A DNA stretch of 64,000 bases, taken from the NCBI RefSeq assembly GCF_021535135.1, contig NZ_CP091036.1, forward strand, positions 2,108,001 through 2,172,000. Direction: 5' to 3'. Each line of letters begins with the position of its first letter. The stretch's first letter is position 1. The notes under the pieces were generated by a model that saw only the letters and a list, made by a program, of their open reading frames with translations, searched no databases and was not told the origin of the DNA. Shown in pieces: positions 48,223 to 58,443 of the stretch. Both the position numbers and the translations under genes were made by a program. Origin of the DNA: Antarcticibacterium sp. 1MA-6-2 (GTDB taxonomy: Bacteria > Bacteroidota > Bacteroidia > Flavobacteriales > Flavobacteriaceae).

Positions 48223-49322
48223 ATGTCTCATCCCATATCAACAGAAGAAAAACTTCAGGAAAGAATTAAAGAGTTATCCTGCCTTTACAATGTTTCTTCA
48301 GTTTTAGCAAAGCACAAAGAAAATACAACGGAAACCTTAAATAAGATTGCATACATCCTGAAGAAGGCCTGGAGATTTTCTGAAGCCGCCACGGTAGAAA
48401 TACTAATACATGGCACCTCATATAACACTTAAGCCCCATTCCCCTACCCAATGTTTCGCAAAATTACAGGATCAAGTTGTATAATGAAGAAATAGGCTCT
48501 ATAAGTGTCTTCTACTCCTCTCCCACCTTTAAAGAAAAGGATTTTTTAAAGGAAGAAAAACAATTATTGCGAAAAGTGGCATTCGAGCTTAGCAATTTTT
48601 ATGAAAAGATAAAAAATAAGGAAAAGGAGGAAATATTAAAACGAACAGCAGAGCGCAATGACCGTCTTGTAATCCTGGGCGAAATTACCGCTGGTATTGC
48701 ACATGAATTGAATACCCCCTTAGGCAATATACTTGGTTTCGCTGAATTTATTGCTGAAAATTCCAATGACCCCCAAATCACTTCAGATATTTCCAAGATT
48801 ATCAAGTCTGCTATTTATTCAAGGGAGGTGGTAAAGAAGTTAATGTTCTTTGCCTGCGAAATGCCTCAAAATATGGATATTATTTATATAAAGCCTCTCG
48901 TCCTCCAGGTACTTTCTTTACTGGGACCAAATTTTAAAAAGGCAGGGGTGAACCATGAATTTCAAATTTCAGAAGAAAACATTAGAGCAAGATTCGATAG
49001 TATCCAGTTTAGCCAGGTCCTCTTTAATATTCTTATTAACGCCATCTATATCTCACCTGAAAATGGGAAAATTGGTATTAATGTTTATGACGATGAAAAC
49101 TACTTATATATTGAAATTTCTGACGAGGGACCGGGTATAAAAGAAGAAATTCGTTCCAGGATATTTGAACCTTTCTTCACCACCAAACCCTTAGGTGAAG
49201 GATCGGGATTAGGTTTAAGTGTGGTCCACGGAATTGTCAAAAGTCACCGGGGTACCATTTCTACTTATGATAACTCTCCACATGGAACTGTAGTTAAAAT
49301 TACATTACCTTTAAGTACCTGA
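48223..49322 (+). CDS. Sensor histidine kinase (one RCCGGY scar)
   Basis: A soluble kinase with an N-terminal sensory (GAF-like) region beginning 'EERIKELSCLYNVSSVLAK'-style coiled coil, and HisKA/HATPase domains. H-box 'EITAGIAHELNTPLGNIL', N-box 'QVLFNILINAIYISPENG', G-boxes 'ISDEGPGIKEE' and 'GEGSGLGLSVVHGIVKSH'. ACTTAAGC at 48427-48434 interrupts it; ACCGGC gives 'YNTGPIPLPNVSQNYRIKLY' and ~366 aa in all. The response regulator follows after 4 bases. Confidence 0.88.
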
Positions 49323-49326
49323 TGCT

Positions 49327-50663
49327 ATGCCATTGAAAAAGGAAAATATTCTCATCGTTGATGATAATTACGATATGCTGGAGGTACTTCAGCGAAATTT
49401 AAAGGCGCAAAATTTTCATACTTATAAAGCCTCCTCTGTAACTGAGGCTCTGGATATTTTAAAATATTCAAGTATCGATCTTGTTATTACAGATCTTCAA
49501 ATGCCGTGTATAAACGGGATGGAACTTGTAAAATATGTCGATGAACATTTTCCGGAAATTCAAAAACTGGTAATTACAGGTTTTCCATCTGTAGATGGTG
49601 CTGTTGAGGCTGTAAAATCGGGAGCGGTAGATTATCTTGTAAAACCTTTTACACATGCCGAATTAAAAAATGCGGTTGAAAAATCTTTACAACAGCGTGT
49701 AATTTCTTCAACAACAGCAACTGAAAAGGATGCTGTAACAGGTGTAGCTGAAAACATCAGGTATGCAGGAATTGTTGGTCAATCCAAACAGATTGAAGAA
49801 TTAATTGATATCATTGAAAGAGTAAAGAACAACAGGGCTACTGTTTTAATACAGGGAGAAAGTGGCACAGGCAAAGAACTGGTTGCACGGGCAATACATT
49901 ATAAAGGTTCCTTTGCAGCCAATCCTTTTATCACTGTTAATTGTGGTGCAATTCCTGAAAACCTCCTGGAATCAGAACTATTTGGGTATGTTAAAGGAGC
50001 TTTTACAGGTGCCAATGAAACCCGCGACGGTTTTTTTCATATGCAGTAAGCGGTACTATTTTTTTAGATGAGATAGGAACTGCCCCTCTTAAGGTTCAAA
50101 CAAGTCTTTTAAGAGTGCTGCAGGAGAAGGAAGTGAGAAGAATTGGAACCCAGGTTTCCCATAAAATCAATTTAAGGGTGATTGCTGCGACGAATGCCAA
50201 GCTTTATGAAATGGTTCAAAAAGGAACTTTTAGGGAAGATCTCTACTATCGCCTCAATGTCGTTAATATTAGTATTCCTCCATTAAGGGAGAGACAAAAC
50301 GATATTATTCCCATAGCACATACTCTATTGAAGAAATATGCGCAGGAATATGGAAAACCTAATATTAGAATTTCTGAAAAAGCCATAGCCCTTCTTATAA
50401 GACATTCCTGGCCTGGTAATGTAAGAGAGCTGGAAAATATTATCCAAAGATCTATTATTATGAGCGATGGTCAAATTGAGATAGATAATCTTCCAGGCTA
50501 TTTAAAATATCCCCAACCTACTGAGGATACTTCTTTAAAATCTCTACAGGAGATTGAAAAATCTCACATCCTTAAAGTCCTGGCAGCAGTTGAAAATAAT
50601 AAAACAAAGGCTGCAGAAATTCTCCAAATAGACCGCAAAACTCTTCGCCAAAAACTAAAATAA
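49327..50663 (+). CDS. Sigma-54-dependent response regulator, NtrC type (interrupted)
   Basis: Receiver domain with acidic pocket 'ILIVDDNYDM' and phospho-Asp in 'DLVITDLQMPCINGMELV'; AAA+ domain with Walker A 'GESGTGKELVARAIHYKG', sigma-54 contact loop 'KGAFTGANE', Walker B 'GTIFLDEIGTAPLK', 'LRVIAATN' and 'LYYRLNVVNISIPPLRER'; and a Fis-type HTH 'NNKTKAAEILQIDRKTLRQK'. The frame breaks near 50042-50050, where GCAGTAAGC replaces what should read about Gly-Ser-Gly-Thr; a GCCGGT scar with an extra base loss fits but is less exact than others. Expected ~445 aa. Confidence 0.88.
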
Positions 50664-50855
50664 TTGCCTCTTTTCAATTCGGGGAGATTTTTCGCCACCG
50701 GGTCCTTTCTCCCCGGTCATAAATAGCAAGCTCTATTTTATTCCTGCTTCAATTCGCTCATTTTCAGCCAGTTATTTCCATTGATCATAACCAACTTATT
50801 GTGGGGCATACACTTTGTCTTAAGATGCGAACAAGATTGACATAAAAGAAAAGCT

Positions 50856-51023
50856 ATGAATTTAATAAAAACATTAATTGACGAGCCAAGAAGAAAATTA
50901 AGGGACACGGCTCTTTTTTCTCAAAAACAAAAATCTCCTTTTGGTCTTTGTTTTAATTGTGATAATAGGAGCCATTGCGTATGGCAGGAAAATAACAAAA
51001 AAGAATGTGAACATTTTGAATAA
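50856..51023 (+). CDS. Small Cys-rich protein (55 aa) upstream of gdh
   Basis: Begins 'MNLIKTLIDEPRRKLRDTAL', then a compact cluster 'FGLCFNCDNRSHCVWQENNK' and 'KECEHFE' at the end. Four Cys and two His suggest a zinc-ribbon-like or metal-binding peptide. The stop (51021-51023) is 4 bases before the dehydrogenase ATG, so translation may be coupled. Not a family I can name; the frame is real by its codon content and spacing. Confidence 0.65.
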   Translation: MNLIKTLIDEPRRKLRDTALFSQKQKSPFGLCFNCDNRSHCVWQENNKKECEHFE

Positions 51024-51027
51024 AGAT

Positions 51028-52306
51028 ATGGTAACTATAAAAGAAAATAAGCAGGGAATGTATGAAACAGTGATGCAGCAGTTCAATGCCACTGCAGATC
51101 TCATAGATTTAAACCCGAACATAAGGAAAATACTGGCTATTACTAACAATGAAATAATTGTTCATTTTCCCGTAAAGATGGATAATGGACAGGTAGAAAT
51201 TTTTACAGGATATCGGGTACAGCATAATAATGCTTTGGGTCCTTATAAAGGTGGTCTTCGCTATCATCCTTCTGTAGATGTTGATGCCGCCAAGGCTCTG
51301 GCAATGTGGATGTCCTGGAAAACTTCTTTAGCGGGTCTTCCTTATGGAGGTGCAAAAGGAGGAATTCAAATTGATCCAAGAAATTATTCAGATTCTGAAT
51401 TAGAGAGAATTACCCGCCGATTCACCTACGCATTAGGAGAAAACATTGGTCCTGAACACGATATTCCTGCCCCCGATGTTAATACCAATGCTCAAACTAT
51501 GGCCTGGATTGCAGATACTTATATGTCTACCATTTCCAGTTCTGAAAGATCACAAAATCAACATGTGGTTACGGGGAAACCTATAGGCTCGGGCGGTCTG
51601 GAAGGAAGAGATCGGGCTACTTACTACGGGGTATATTTAAACATAAAATTGTTATACAAATCCAGAGGTGAAGAATTAAAAGGAAAGACTTTTATTGTCC
51701 AGGGATTTGGGAACGTAGGCTACTGGACTTCAAAATTTCTTGTAGAAGAAGGCGCAATATTACTTGCAGTACAGGATGCTCATGCCACATTGTATAATCC
51801 TGATGGTATTGAGGTAAATGACCTTTACGAACATTCCAAACCTCGAAAAGGTTCTATTAAAGGTTTTACAGGAGCAAACGAAATGGAGCCTGATGACTTT
51901 TTTGGATTAGAGTGTGATGTTCTTATTCCTGCTGCCCTGGGAAATCAAATTACTTAGTGCCAATGCTTATAAAATAAAAGCTGAAATTATTGCTGAAGGT
52001 GCAAATGGCCCCACAGATAGTGAAGGCGAAAAGATCATTTTGGAAAAAGGCATTACAATAATCCCTGATATTTTATGCAATTCCGGCGGAGTAATAGGAA
52101 GTTATTTTGAATGGCTCCAGAATAGAAACGGTGAACTTTGGGGAATTGAAGAGGTGATGGTAAAACTAGAGAAGAAAATTACTGAAGCTTTTAACAAAGT
52201 AGAAAAAGAAGTTGCCACAAGAAATACTGACTGGAGAACTGCAGCATACATAATTGCAATTTCGCGGATTGAAACAGCCTATGTACAACGAGGTATATTC
52301 CCATAA
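51028..52306 (+). CDS. Glutamate dehydrogenase, Glu/Leu/Phe/Val family (one RCCGGY scar)
   Basis: A ~425-aa NAD(P)-dependent amino-acid dehydrogenase. Substrate motif 'NALGPYKGGLRYHPSVD' and 'GLPYGGAKGGIQIDPR' (catalytic Lys residues); Rossmann motif 'FIVQGFGNVGYWTSKFL'; 'IIAEGANGPTD' near the C-terminus. The frame stops at ACTTAGT (51952-51958); ACCGGT gives 'GNQITGANAYKIKAEI' and continues to the end. ATG at 51028 is preferred. Linking a sigma-54 regulator, this points to nitrogen or stress control of glutamate turnover. Confidence 0.93.
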
Positions 52307-52363
52307 GTTCAAAACTCTAAAATATTTAACGAAATTGGATCACAGATCCTAAATGATACAAAA

Positions 52364-52723
52364 ATGAAAGCTATGAAATACGGAGTAATAGTAATTGAAA
52401 AGAAAGAACATGAGCTTTTGCGACGCATTATGAGCATGGCACATTATCATAAAGATCAAACTTATAAAAATTCTATAGAAAAGTTGACTTTAGAACTCGC
52501 CAAAGCCAAAGTATTGCCAAACAAAGATATGCCCGGGGATGTGATTAGGTTCAATTCAATAGTTACAATAGAAACTGCCTATAATGTAAAAAAGACATAC
52601 CAGCTCGTTACCCCGGACAAAAGCGATATCAGGCAGAATAAGATTTCTGTCTTAGCTCCAATGGGATTGGCTTTAATGGGATACGCAGAAGGGGATGAAA
52701 TATTATGGCATTTCCCTGCTTAA
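52364..52723 (+). CDS. GreA/GreB C-terminal-domain protein (Rnk-like)
   Basis: A 119-aa protein with a short N-terminal helix pair ('VIEKKEHELLRRIMSMAHYH') and the Gre C-terminal FKBP-like domain ('PGDVIRFNSIVTIETAYN', 'YQLVTPDKSD', 'SVLAPMGLALMGYAEGDEIL'). The short N-terminal arm lacks the GreA acidic tip and resembles Rnk, an anti-Gre factor that binds RNA polymerase. Context of stress regulators fits. Confidence 0.88.
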   Translation: MKAMKYGVIVIEKKEHELLRRIMSMAHYHKDQTYKNSIEKLTLELAKAKVLPNKDMPGDVIRFNSIVTIETAYNVKKTYQLVTPDKSDIRQNKISVLAPMGLALMGYAEGDEILWHFPA

Positions 52724-52784
52724 TGAAAGAACAATTAAAATTATTGATGTGACGCAATTAGAACTCGTATAAAAAACATTATAA

Positions 52785-53204
52785 ATGGATGATTTAATCA
52801 AAGAACATTATAATTCTGAAGATATTCAAGGTTTAAATCTTTATCGGGATGTAAAAAACTGGTATTCCGAAGTTCAATATCTGGATAATGAGAATCAATT
52901 TTATCTCGAACTTTTTGCTTCTTCACTTATAAAGAAAACAGATCTAAATCAACAGGATATTAATTTCCTGAATGAGGAACTGGAAATGTTGAAAAAGAAG
53001 ACAGATGAGGTCTCTCATAAACTCAGAGATTTTTTAATAGAACAGGAAGGAATGAAGGAGTGTGATGATATTCACTGTGAAACTTTCTTTTTGAACACTC
53101 ACCAAAAGTTTAAACTGGAAATAGAAAATTATTTCCAGCAAAATAGAAGCCTCAAAACAATGTTGTTTTCCCACCTACTAAAAGGGATTAAAAAATTTTT
53201 GTAA
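52785..53204 (+). CDS. Hypothetical helical protein (139 aa)
   Basis: Not recognised. Entirely helical and polar, with heptad-like segments 'FLNEELEMLKKKTDEVSHKL' and 'FKLEIENYFQQNRSLKTMLF' and an isolated 'CDDIHCETFF' Cys pair. No membrane segment or signal. It follows the Rnk-like gene by ~60 bases and precedes a strong terminator, so it likely closes that operon. Confidence 0.6.
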   Translation: MDDLIKEHYNSEDIQGLNLYRDVKNWYSEVQYLDNENQFYLELFASSLIKKTDLNQQDINFLNEELEMLKKKTDEVSHKLRDFLIEQEGMKECDDIHCETFFLNTHQKFKLEIENYFQQNRSLKTMLFSHLLKGIKKFL

Positions 53205-53605
53205 AACCTGGTTGGATCTACAGTCAAATTTTGCTTCAAAGAGTTATCTAAAAGAACGGTCTACAAAGCTTTAATCTTAACTTATGCTACAACATCTCCT
53301 GCAGAAATTCAGGAGATGTTTTTTATTATCCACATTTGTGGACATAATTAAACAATTTTTAAACTTACAATTTGGCTTAAATCAATTGAAGAAAGAGTGC
53401 AGGTAATTGATCCTTAATGCATAATTTTTTATTCTAAAAGATCTGTACTCATAACAATTTGCTCAACCACGAGAGTTTATATCTTAGGGAATTAATATCC
53501 CAACTGTACTTATTTTACTATTTTTAAAGCGAAGTTTTTTCTCCCATGAAAAGGCTTACGTAAAAGGGATTTCTGCTTCACACAATGCTATACTAAATCT
53601 TGGTT
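53205..53605. terminator. Gene-free region with a strong terminator (53291-53324)
   Basis: An 11-bp perfect stem AACATCTCCTG / CAGGAGATGTT with an 8-base loop and six T ends the preceding operon. The remaining bases up to the Crp/Fnr start must contain its promoter; no clear TAnnTTTG box was found. No gene seen. Confidence 0.8.
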
Positions 53606-54184
53606 ATGTACCAATATCTTCAAAAGAAAGTTTCTGATACCATTATAATCTCCAATGAGGAATTTGAATACGCAAAAACACTTTTTATTCCCAAGAAACT
53701 CCGTAGGAAACGATTTCTTCTTCAAGATGGTGATCCATGCATTTATACCACATTTGTAGAGAAGGGACTGCTTCGCAGTTATACTATAGATGAAAAGGGG
53801 AACGAGCATATTCTTCAATTTGGAATGCAGGGATGGTGGGTGGCCGATCTTTATAGCTTCCTTACAGGGGAACCTTCAGAATATAATATTGAAGCGCTTG
53901 AGGACAGTGAACTATTATTAATCACTAATTCTTCCTGGGATCTATTGCTTAAAGAAGTTCCGGCCTTTGAAAGATATTTTAGAATTCTCATACAAAATAA
54001 CCTAATTGCAACCCAGAAAAGACTTATGGGTACAATGAGCACTACTGCTGAAGAGCGTTATATTAAATTACTTCAGGATTTTCCTGATATTGTACAAAGA
54101 GTTCCTCAACATATGATAGCTTCATATATTGGTGTAACGAGGGAAACCCTAAGCCGCCTTCGAAGCCAGATTACTTTCGAATAA
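53606..54184 (+). CDS. Crp/Fnr-family transcription regulator
   Basis: A 192-aa regulator with a cyclic-nucleotide-binding-like beta roll ('RRKRFLLQDGDPCIYTTFVE', 'GLLRSYTIDEKGNEHILQFG') and a C-terminal HTH ('VPQHMIASYIGVTRETLSRL'). The Fnr-type Cys cluster is absent, so iron-sulfur O2 sensing is unlikely. ATG at 53606 is preferred to a TTG 6 bases upstream. Stand-alone gene. Confidence 0.9.
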   Translation: MYQYLQKKVSDTIIISNEEFEYAKTLFIPKKLRRKRFLLQDGDPCIYTTFVEKGLLRSYTIDEKGNEHILQFGMQGWWVADLYSFLTGEPSEYNIEALEDSELLLITNSSWDLLLKEVPAFERYFRILIQNNLIATQKRLMGTMSTTAEERYIKLLQDFPDIVQRVPQHMIASYIGVTRETLSRLRSQITFE

Positions 54185-54489
54185 TTTCACGTATTTCGAT
54201 TTGAGTTTATACAGTCCTGGTTTTTTTTAATTGCTCACCTGAAAATTTGCAGCCAAATCATCAGAAGAAACATTCCTCTAGCTTATGTTACTTTAGAGAA
54301 AGATGAGTAGGTGAATAGTGAATTTTACCTTTTAAAACACTCTTAGGCTTCTCCCTATTAAATCAAAGAAGATTAAGAACTCAAGTTTTGAAATTCGTTA
54401 TGATTATCTCACCTATTCTTCGAAATGAGATGGCTAACTTACTTCAAAAAATCATAAATTTTAGTAACTTTAAATAATTATTAAATCCT
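54185..54489. other. Gene-free intergenic region (~305 bp)
   Basis: A/T-rich spacer between the Crp/Fnr and universal-stress genes. A TAACTTTA sequence at about 54463 is a near match to the -7 promoter box. Nothing else is visible. Confidence 0.4.
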
Positions 54490-54930
54490 ATGAAAAATAT
54501 ACTTGTTGCCATAGATGAACCTAAAGAGGCTGATCAATTGACTGCTCACGCAGTTGAGATTGCAAAACTCAATAATGCTAAAATTTGGATTATTCATGTA
54601 ACAGAAGCAGTTCCTAAAGATTTTATAAGCCGCGAGGCGGGCCCGCAGTATCTTTATGATAGATTGGCTGAAAACAATAAGAAAGAAGCCGCTGCCATAA
54701 AGCAATGGGCAAACGAACTCACCGAAACCCACCAGGTTGCAGCAGAAGGTTTACTAATTGAGGGATCTGTTATAAAATCTATAAAAAAAATTGTGGAGGA
54801 GCGGGATATTGATCTTGTGGTCGCCGGGCATAGGAAAAGAAATTTCCTCTATGGACTTTTTACTGAAAATAAGAAGAAAGACCTTATTGATGAACTTAAG
54901 ATTCCTCTTCTGGCGGTCCCACTTCAATAA
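54490..54930 (+). CDS. Universal stress protein (UspA family), single domain
   Basis: A 146-aa UspA fold. 'KNILVAIDEPKEADQLTAHA' at the start, 'IWIIHVTEAV', 'GLLIEGSVIKSIKKIVEE' and 'DLVVAGHRKRNFLYGLFTEN' resembling the ATP-binding GxxG-hydrophobic-loop ('AGHRKR' form). ATP-binding is plausible but the motif is diverged. Strong terminator follows. Confidence 0.9.
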   Translation: MKNILVAIDEPKEADQLTAHAVEIAKLNNAKIWIIHVTEAVPKDFISREAGPQYLYDRLAENNKKEAAAIKQWANELTETHQVAAEGLLIEGSVIKSIKKIVEERDIDLVVAGHRKRNFLYGLFTENKKKDLIDELKIPLLAVPLQ

Positions 54931-54992
54931 TTATTTATCATACCCTTGATCTGGTATCATTAACAATATTATTTTTAAAAGAATTTGAATAT

Positions 54993-55023
54993 AAAAAAAC
55001 CGGATAATCCCGGTTTTTTATAT
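54993..55023. terminator. Bidirectional intrinsic terminator
   Basis: Stem AAAAAACCGG / CCGGTTTTTT (with one extra C) around ATAATC, between convergent usp and cupin genes. Confidence 0.8.
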
Positions 55024-55041
55024 TTTGCACTACTTTCTACT

Positions 55042-55389
55042 CTACGAAGAACTGTCGGCTACACCTTTTACTCTCTCGGCACTATCAGATTTTGAGAGAG
55101 TAAGTCTTACTGTACTATCTTCTTCAGCTTTAAGATCGTGGGGTACGCTTCCTTCAAGATAAACCAGATCTCCTTTAACGAGATTGTGGGTCTCACCCTT
55201 AACTCCAAAAGTAATATGCCCTTCAAAAATTTCCACTACAATAGGAAAGGGAGTTTTATGTTCTTTCATTACCTGCCCCTGTCTCATTGTTATTCTTATC
55301 TCCCTGCTACTGTCAGTATCCATTAAAACTTTAACCGCAGGTTTACCGTCGTTATACTCCAGTTCATTTGTTAATGATGCATATTTCAT
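55042..55389 (-). CDS. Cupin-domain protein
   Basis: A 115-aa small beta barrel. 'MKEHKTPFPIVVEIFEGHIT' and 'LVKGDLVYLEGSVPHDLKAE' carry the metal-binding His/Glu/His pattern. The family is functionally diverse (often mononuclear iron or zinc proteins). Monocistronic and separate from the molybdenum-cofactor operon upstream. Confidence 0.87.
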   Translation of the reverse strand: MKYASLTNELEYNDGKPAVKVLMDTDSSREIRITMRQGQVMKEHKTPFPIVVEIFEGHITFGVKGETHNLVKGDLVYLEGSVPHDLKAEEDSTVRLTLSKSDSAERVKGVADSSS

Positions 55390-55485
55390 AATTCCTGTTT
55401 TAAATTCAATACAAAATTAACCCTATAGCCAAGGTCACTTTATGATCATGATCAGGAAAAGTTAAAAAGAACCTGAAAAAATGAT

Positions 55486-56402
55486 TTAGTCATGTTTAAA
55501 AGCTGCCAATACCCGGAAGATATGAATTACAGCCGGAAAGATTGCATCCATAGATTCTTCTGCACCTTTTGTAGAGCCCGGCAAAGCAAGGACCAAAGTC
55601 TCCCCAATTAATCCGGAAACAGATCGGGACAACATAGAATAAGGAGTCCGCTCCTGCCCATAAGCTCTTATGGCTTCTTCAATGCCTGGAATAGGACGAT
55701 CCAAAAGTGGGGTTATAGCTTCCGGTGTAACATCACGTGGAGAAAGACCTGTGCCGCTAAGTGGAAGAATAATTAGGTTTACTCCGGAATCGCATTTCTT
55801 TCTTACCAGCTTCCGGATGGTATCTACTTCATCGGGAATAATAATATAATCTTCAATGCCCACCTGGTGTGCCCGCAACTTATGGATAATGACCTTCCCT
55901 GCACGATCTTCCTTGCCACCTTCAGATATAGAATCTGAACATACTATGACAGTAGCTAACAGCTGATTCTCTTCAACCACTTTACGATAATCTGTTTTAC
56001 CTCCCTTTTTTTCGAGGAGCTTTATAGCTTCTATACTAATCCCCTTATCAATGGGTTTCAACATATCGTACATTGTAAGTGCTACTACCGAAGCTGCGTG
56101 CATAGCTTCCACCTCAACTCCTGTTTTATATATAGTATGCACCTCAACGCTCACATAGATCTCAAGATTTTCAATCCTGAATTTTATTTCTGTAAACTCA
56201 ATAGGCAGGGGATGACAATCGGGGATCATATCACTGGTGCGTTTGGCAGCGAAAAGACCGTGGTCTTAGCCATTTCAAAAACGTCCCCCTTTGGCACTCG
56301 TTTTTCTTCTACTGCAGTGATGGTTGCGGGGGTGCTTACTCGCACTACTGCCTGTGCAATGGCTTTGCGAAGAGTATTGCTTTTATGCGTGATATTAACC
56401 AT
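55486..56402 (-). CDS. MoaC-MoaB (MogA-like) fusion, molybdenum cofactor synthesis (one RCCGGY scar)
   Basis: Two enzymes in one ~305-aa chain. N-terminal MoaC (~1-155), cyclic pyranopterin monophosphate synthase: 'SNTLRKAIAQAVVRVS', 'DMIPDCHPLPIEF', 'VEVHTIYKTGVEVEAMHAAS'. C-terminal MoaB/Mog (~165-305), molybdopterin adenylyltransferase: 'VIVCSDSISEGGKEDRAGK', 'ILPLSGTGLSPRDVTPEAI'. At 56257-56263 the coding strand reads ACCACGGTC in place of about ACCGCCGGTC; repair gives 'EMAKTAGLFAAKRTSD' and joins the start (ATG, 56402) to the rest. Last gene of the Mo operon. Confidence 0.9.
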
Positions 56403-56529
56403 GAATTATTATTTTAATACTGTATTTACTTTCCACTTCCTTTTAAATATCTTAAAATTTAAAAAGGACTTTAAAATTTCCACCCTATCCCATTTTCTGA
56501 AATATTCTCTCCCACTTTAATTTTACCGT

Positions 56530-57126
56530 CTAGGTTTTACTTAAATGATTCCAGTTGTCTTCCAGTATTCTAAAATCCTCTTCATTATTTACGTTTCTAA
56601 AAAGTTGTGGATTTTCTCCAGCTATAGAAGGAACTAAAATGTGCTTGTTTTCTAAGATCATATCAGTCATTTTTAAACGACCTTCAGCAATCCTTATTTC
56701 TAATTCTTGTTGAAGGCAAACCGGGTACAGTGCAAATAATGGATTTACCCTCTCCTCTACAGTTGCCGCCACAATATGTTCCCTGTCCCCCAGTTCAAAA
56801 AAATGTTTTAAGGCATTAGAGGAAATTAAAGGCATGTCGCAGCTAACTAAAAAAATCACCTCAGCTTTTGAATATTTAATTGCCGTAAGCAAGCCCCCCA
56901 TTGGCCCTTTTTCAGAAACTATATCGGCGAAAACGGGAAATCTCAGAGATTCGTAAGAACTGTCATTGGCTATTATATTTACAGGAATTTCAGCTTCATT
57001 AAAAGCTTCCAGAATGTGAGAAATCATAGGTTTTCCCTTTAACAGCATCATTCCTTTATCTCTGCCCATCCTACTGCTTTTCCCTCCTGCCAAAACAAAG
57101 GCTTCCACCCGCCGCACCCGCTTCAT
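56530..57126 (-). CDS. mobA: Molybdenum cofactor guanylyltransferase
   Basis: A 198-aa nucleotidyltransferase. The GTP-binding N-terminus 'VEAFVLAGGKSSRMGRDKGM' and 'LVSCDMPLISSNALKHFFEL' (metal-binding Asp) are clear. It adds GMP to Mo-molybdopterin to give the bis-MGD cofactor that nitrate-reductase-type enzymes need. Its ATG overlaps the stop of a 43-aa peptide gene by ATGA. Confidence 0.92.
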   Translation of the reverse strand: MKRVRRVEAFVLAGGKSSRMGRDKGMMLLKGKPMISHILEAFNEAEIPVNIIANDSSYESLRFPVFADIVSEKGPMGGLLTAIKYSKAEVIFLVSCDMPLISSNALKHFFELGDREHIVAATVEERVNPLFALYPVCLQQELEIRIAEGRLKMTDMILENKHILVPSIAGENPQLFRNVNNEEDFRILEDNWNHLSKT

Positions 57127-57254
57127 AAAAAACGAAATATATTGGCTGCAACCTCTCCAGATGCAAAGCCAATTCTTCTATTATTCTCCATGAGGTAGAA
57201 AAAAGCTAAAACCGAAAGCAATATGAGTAGATCAATAAAAAATCTCAATACCAT
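57123..57254 (-). CDS. 43-aa membrane peptide between moeA and mobA
   Basis: Starts 'MVLRFFIDLLILLSVLAFFY' (one hydrophobic helix), then 'LMENNRRIGFASGEVAANIF' and 'RFL'. The stop TGA overlaps the mobA ATG as ATGA, and the ATG is a few bases after the moeA stop, so it is placed for coupled translation in the operon. I do not recognise a family. Confidence 0.55.
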   Translation of the reverse strand: MVLRFFIDLLILLSVLAFFYLMENNRRIGFASGEVAANIFRFL

Positions 57255-57260
57255 TATCTT

Positions 57261-58443
57261 CTATAAATTATAAACTTTTACGGGTGTGCCCATTTCTACG
57301 ATTTCGTTTTGCTCCTCCAGTTCTACCAGGCAATTTGCAGTGTTAAAAGCTTGTAAATTAAACGACTGCTGACCATCTAATATTTTTATCTCACCGCCAT
57401 CTATTCGGCCCTTTAAAAAGAAGGTGAATCCTTGTTTTTTCAATTGATCCTCCCTGAGAGGAAGGATCTGGCCAGGCGACCATACGTTATCAAACCCCAA
57501 CCGGAACTTCAGGCAGGGTTTGACATAAAGATTAAAACAACTAAGTACCGAGGCGGGATTGCCGGGAAGTGCAAATATCCATTTATTATCTTTTTTACCT
57601 GCAAACAAAGGTTTTCCCGGCCTCTGCTTTATTTTATAAAACAACTCCTTCACACCTGCTTTTTCAAGACACTGCTTTACAAAGTCATAATCTCCTACAG
57701 AAATTCCTCCACTAAGGAGCAAAAAGTCGTGTTTTTGTAATGCTTCATCCATAACTTTTTGAAGCTCGTCCTTATCATCTGTTGCTCTGTAATGAGTAGT
57801 ATTCAAGATTCCTACTTCATTAAGAAAAGCTTCGAGCATTGGGCCGTTGGAGTTGTAGATCTCCCCTTCTTTTAAGGTGCTCCCCACCTCTTTTATTTCA
57901 TCCCCTGTGATAATACATCCAACTGATGGTAGAGAATAGGTAGCTACCTTACTTACACCAACCGAAGCCAATAATCCAATCGCCCCCGGAGTGATTAAAG
58001 TTCCCGACTTAAGAATCAAATCTCCTTCTTTACATTGAGATCCTTTTAATCTTACATTGCTCCCTGGGTCTATTTTGTCCTTATAATAAGATATTGTTCC
58101 GGTTTCATCATTGCTTTCAATAAGTTCCTGCTGAATTACAGTATCTGCCCCTTCAGGCATTTTTGCACTAAGTAAATATTCTTATAGCTTTTCCTTCTGA
58201 AATGTTTTTTACTGAAGTATCCCCGGCCTGAATTACTCCTTCCAGCTTCCACTCATTTCTCTTTCCGTCGAATATTAAAGCATATCCGTCCATAGCTGAA
58301 TTATCAAAGGATGGAACATCAATAGGGGAATAAACATCTTCGGCCAGGATCCTGCCCCGGCTATTTTGCAAAGCGACCAAAGTCTTTTCTGCTCTTTCTA
58401 AATTTTCTGAAAGTATTCTTCGTGCTTCAGTAACTGAGATCAT
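57261..58443 (-). CDS. moeA: Molybdopterin molybdenumtransferase MoeA (one RCCGGY scar)
   Basis: Inserts molybdate into adenylated molybdopterin. Domains: '[20 protein letters not shown]', 'NSAMDGYAL', '[11 protein letters not shown]', '[20 protein letters not shown]', '[12 protein letters not shown]', '[20 protein letters not shown]' and '[20 protein letters not shown]'. The chain breaks at plus ACTAAGT (58167-58173), ACTTAGT on the coding strand; ACCGGT gives '[16 protein letters not shown]'. About 393 aa. Its ATG overlaps the moaA stop as ATGA. Confidence 0.93.

Noticed and set aside
56515..56535. mobA C-terminal scar at ACCTAGAC
   Set aside because: It resembles the HAD-gene scar, but the protein already has normal family length and the extension has no recognisable sequence.
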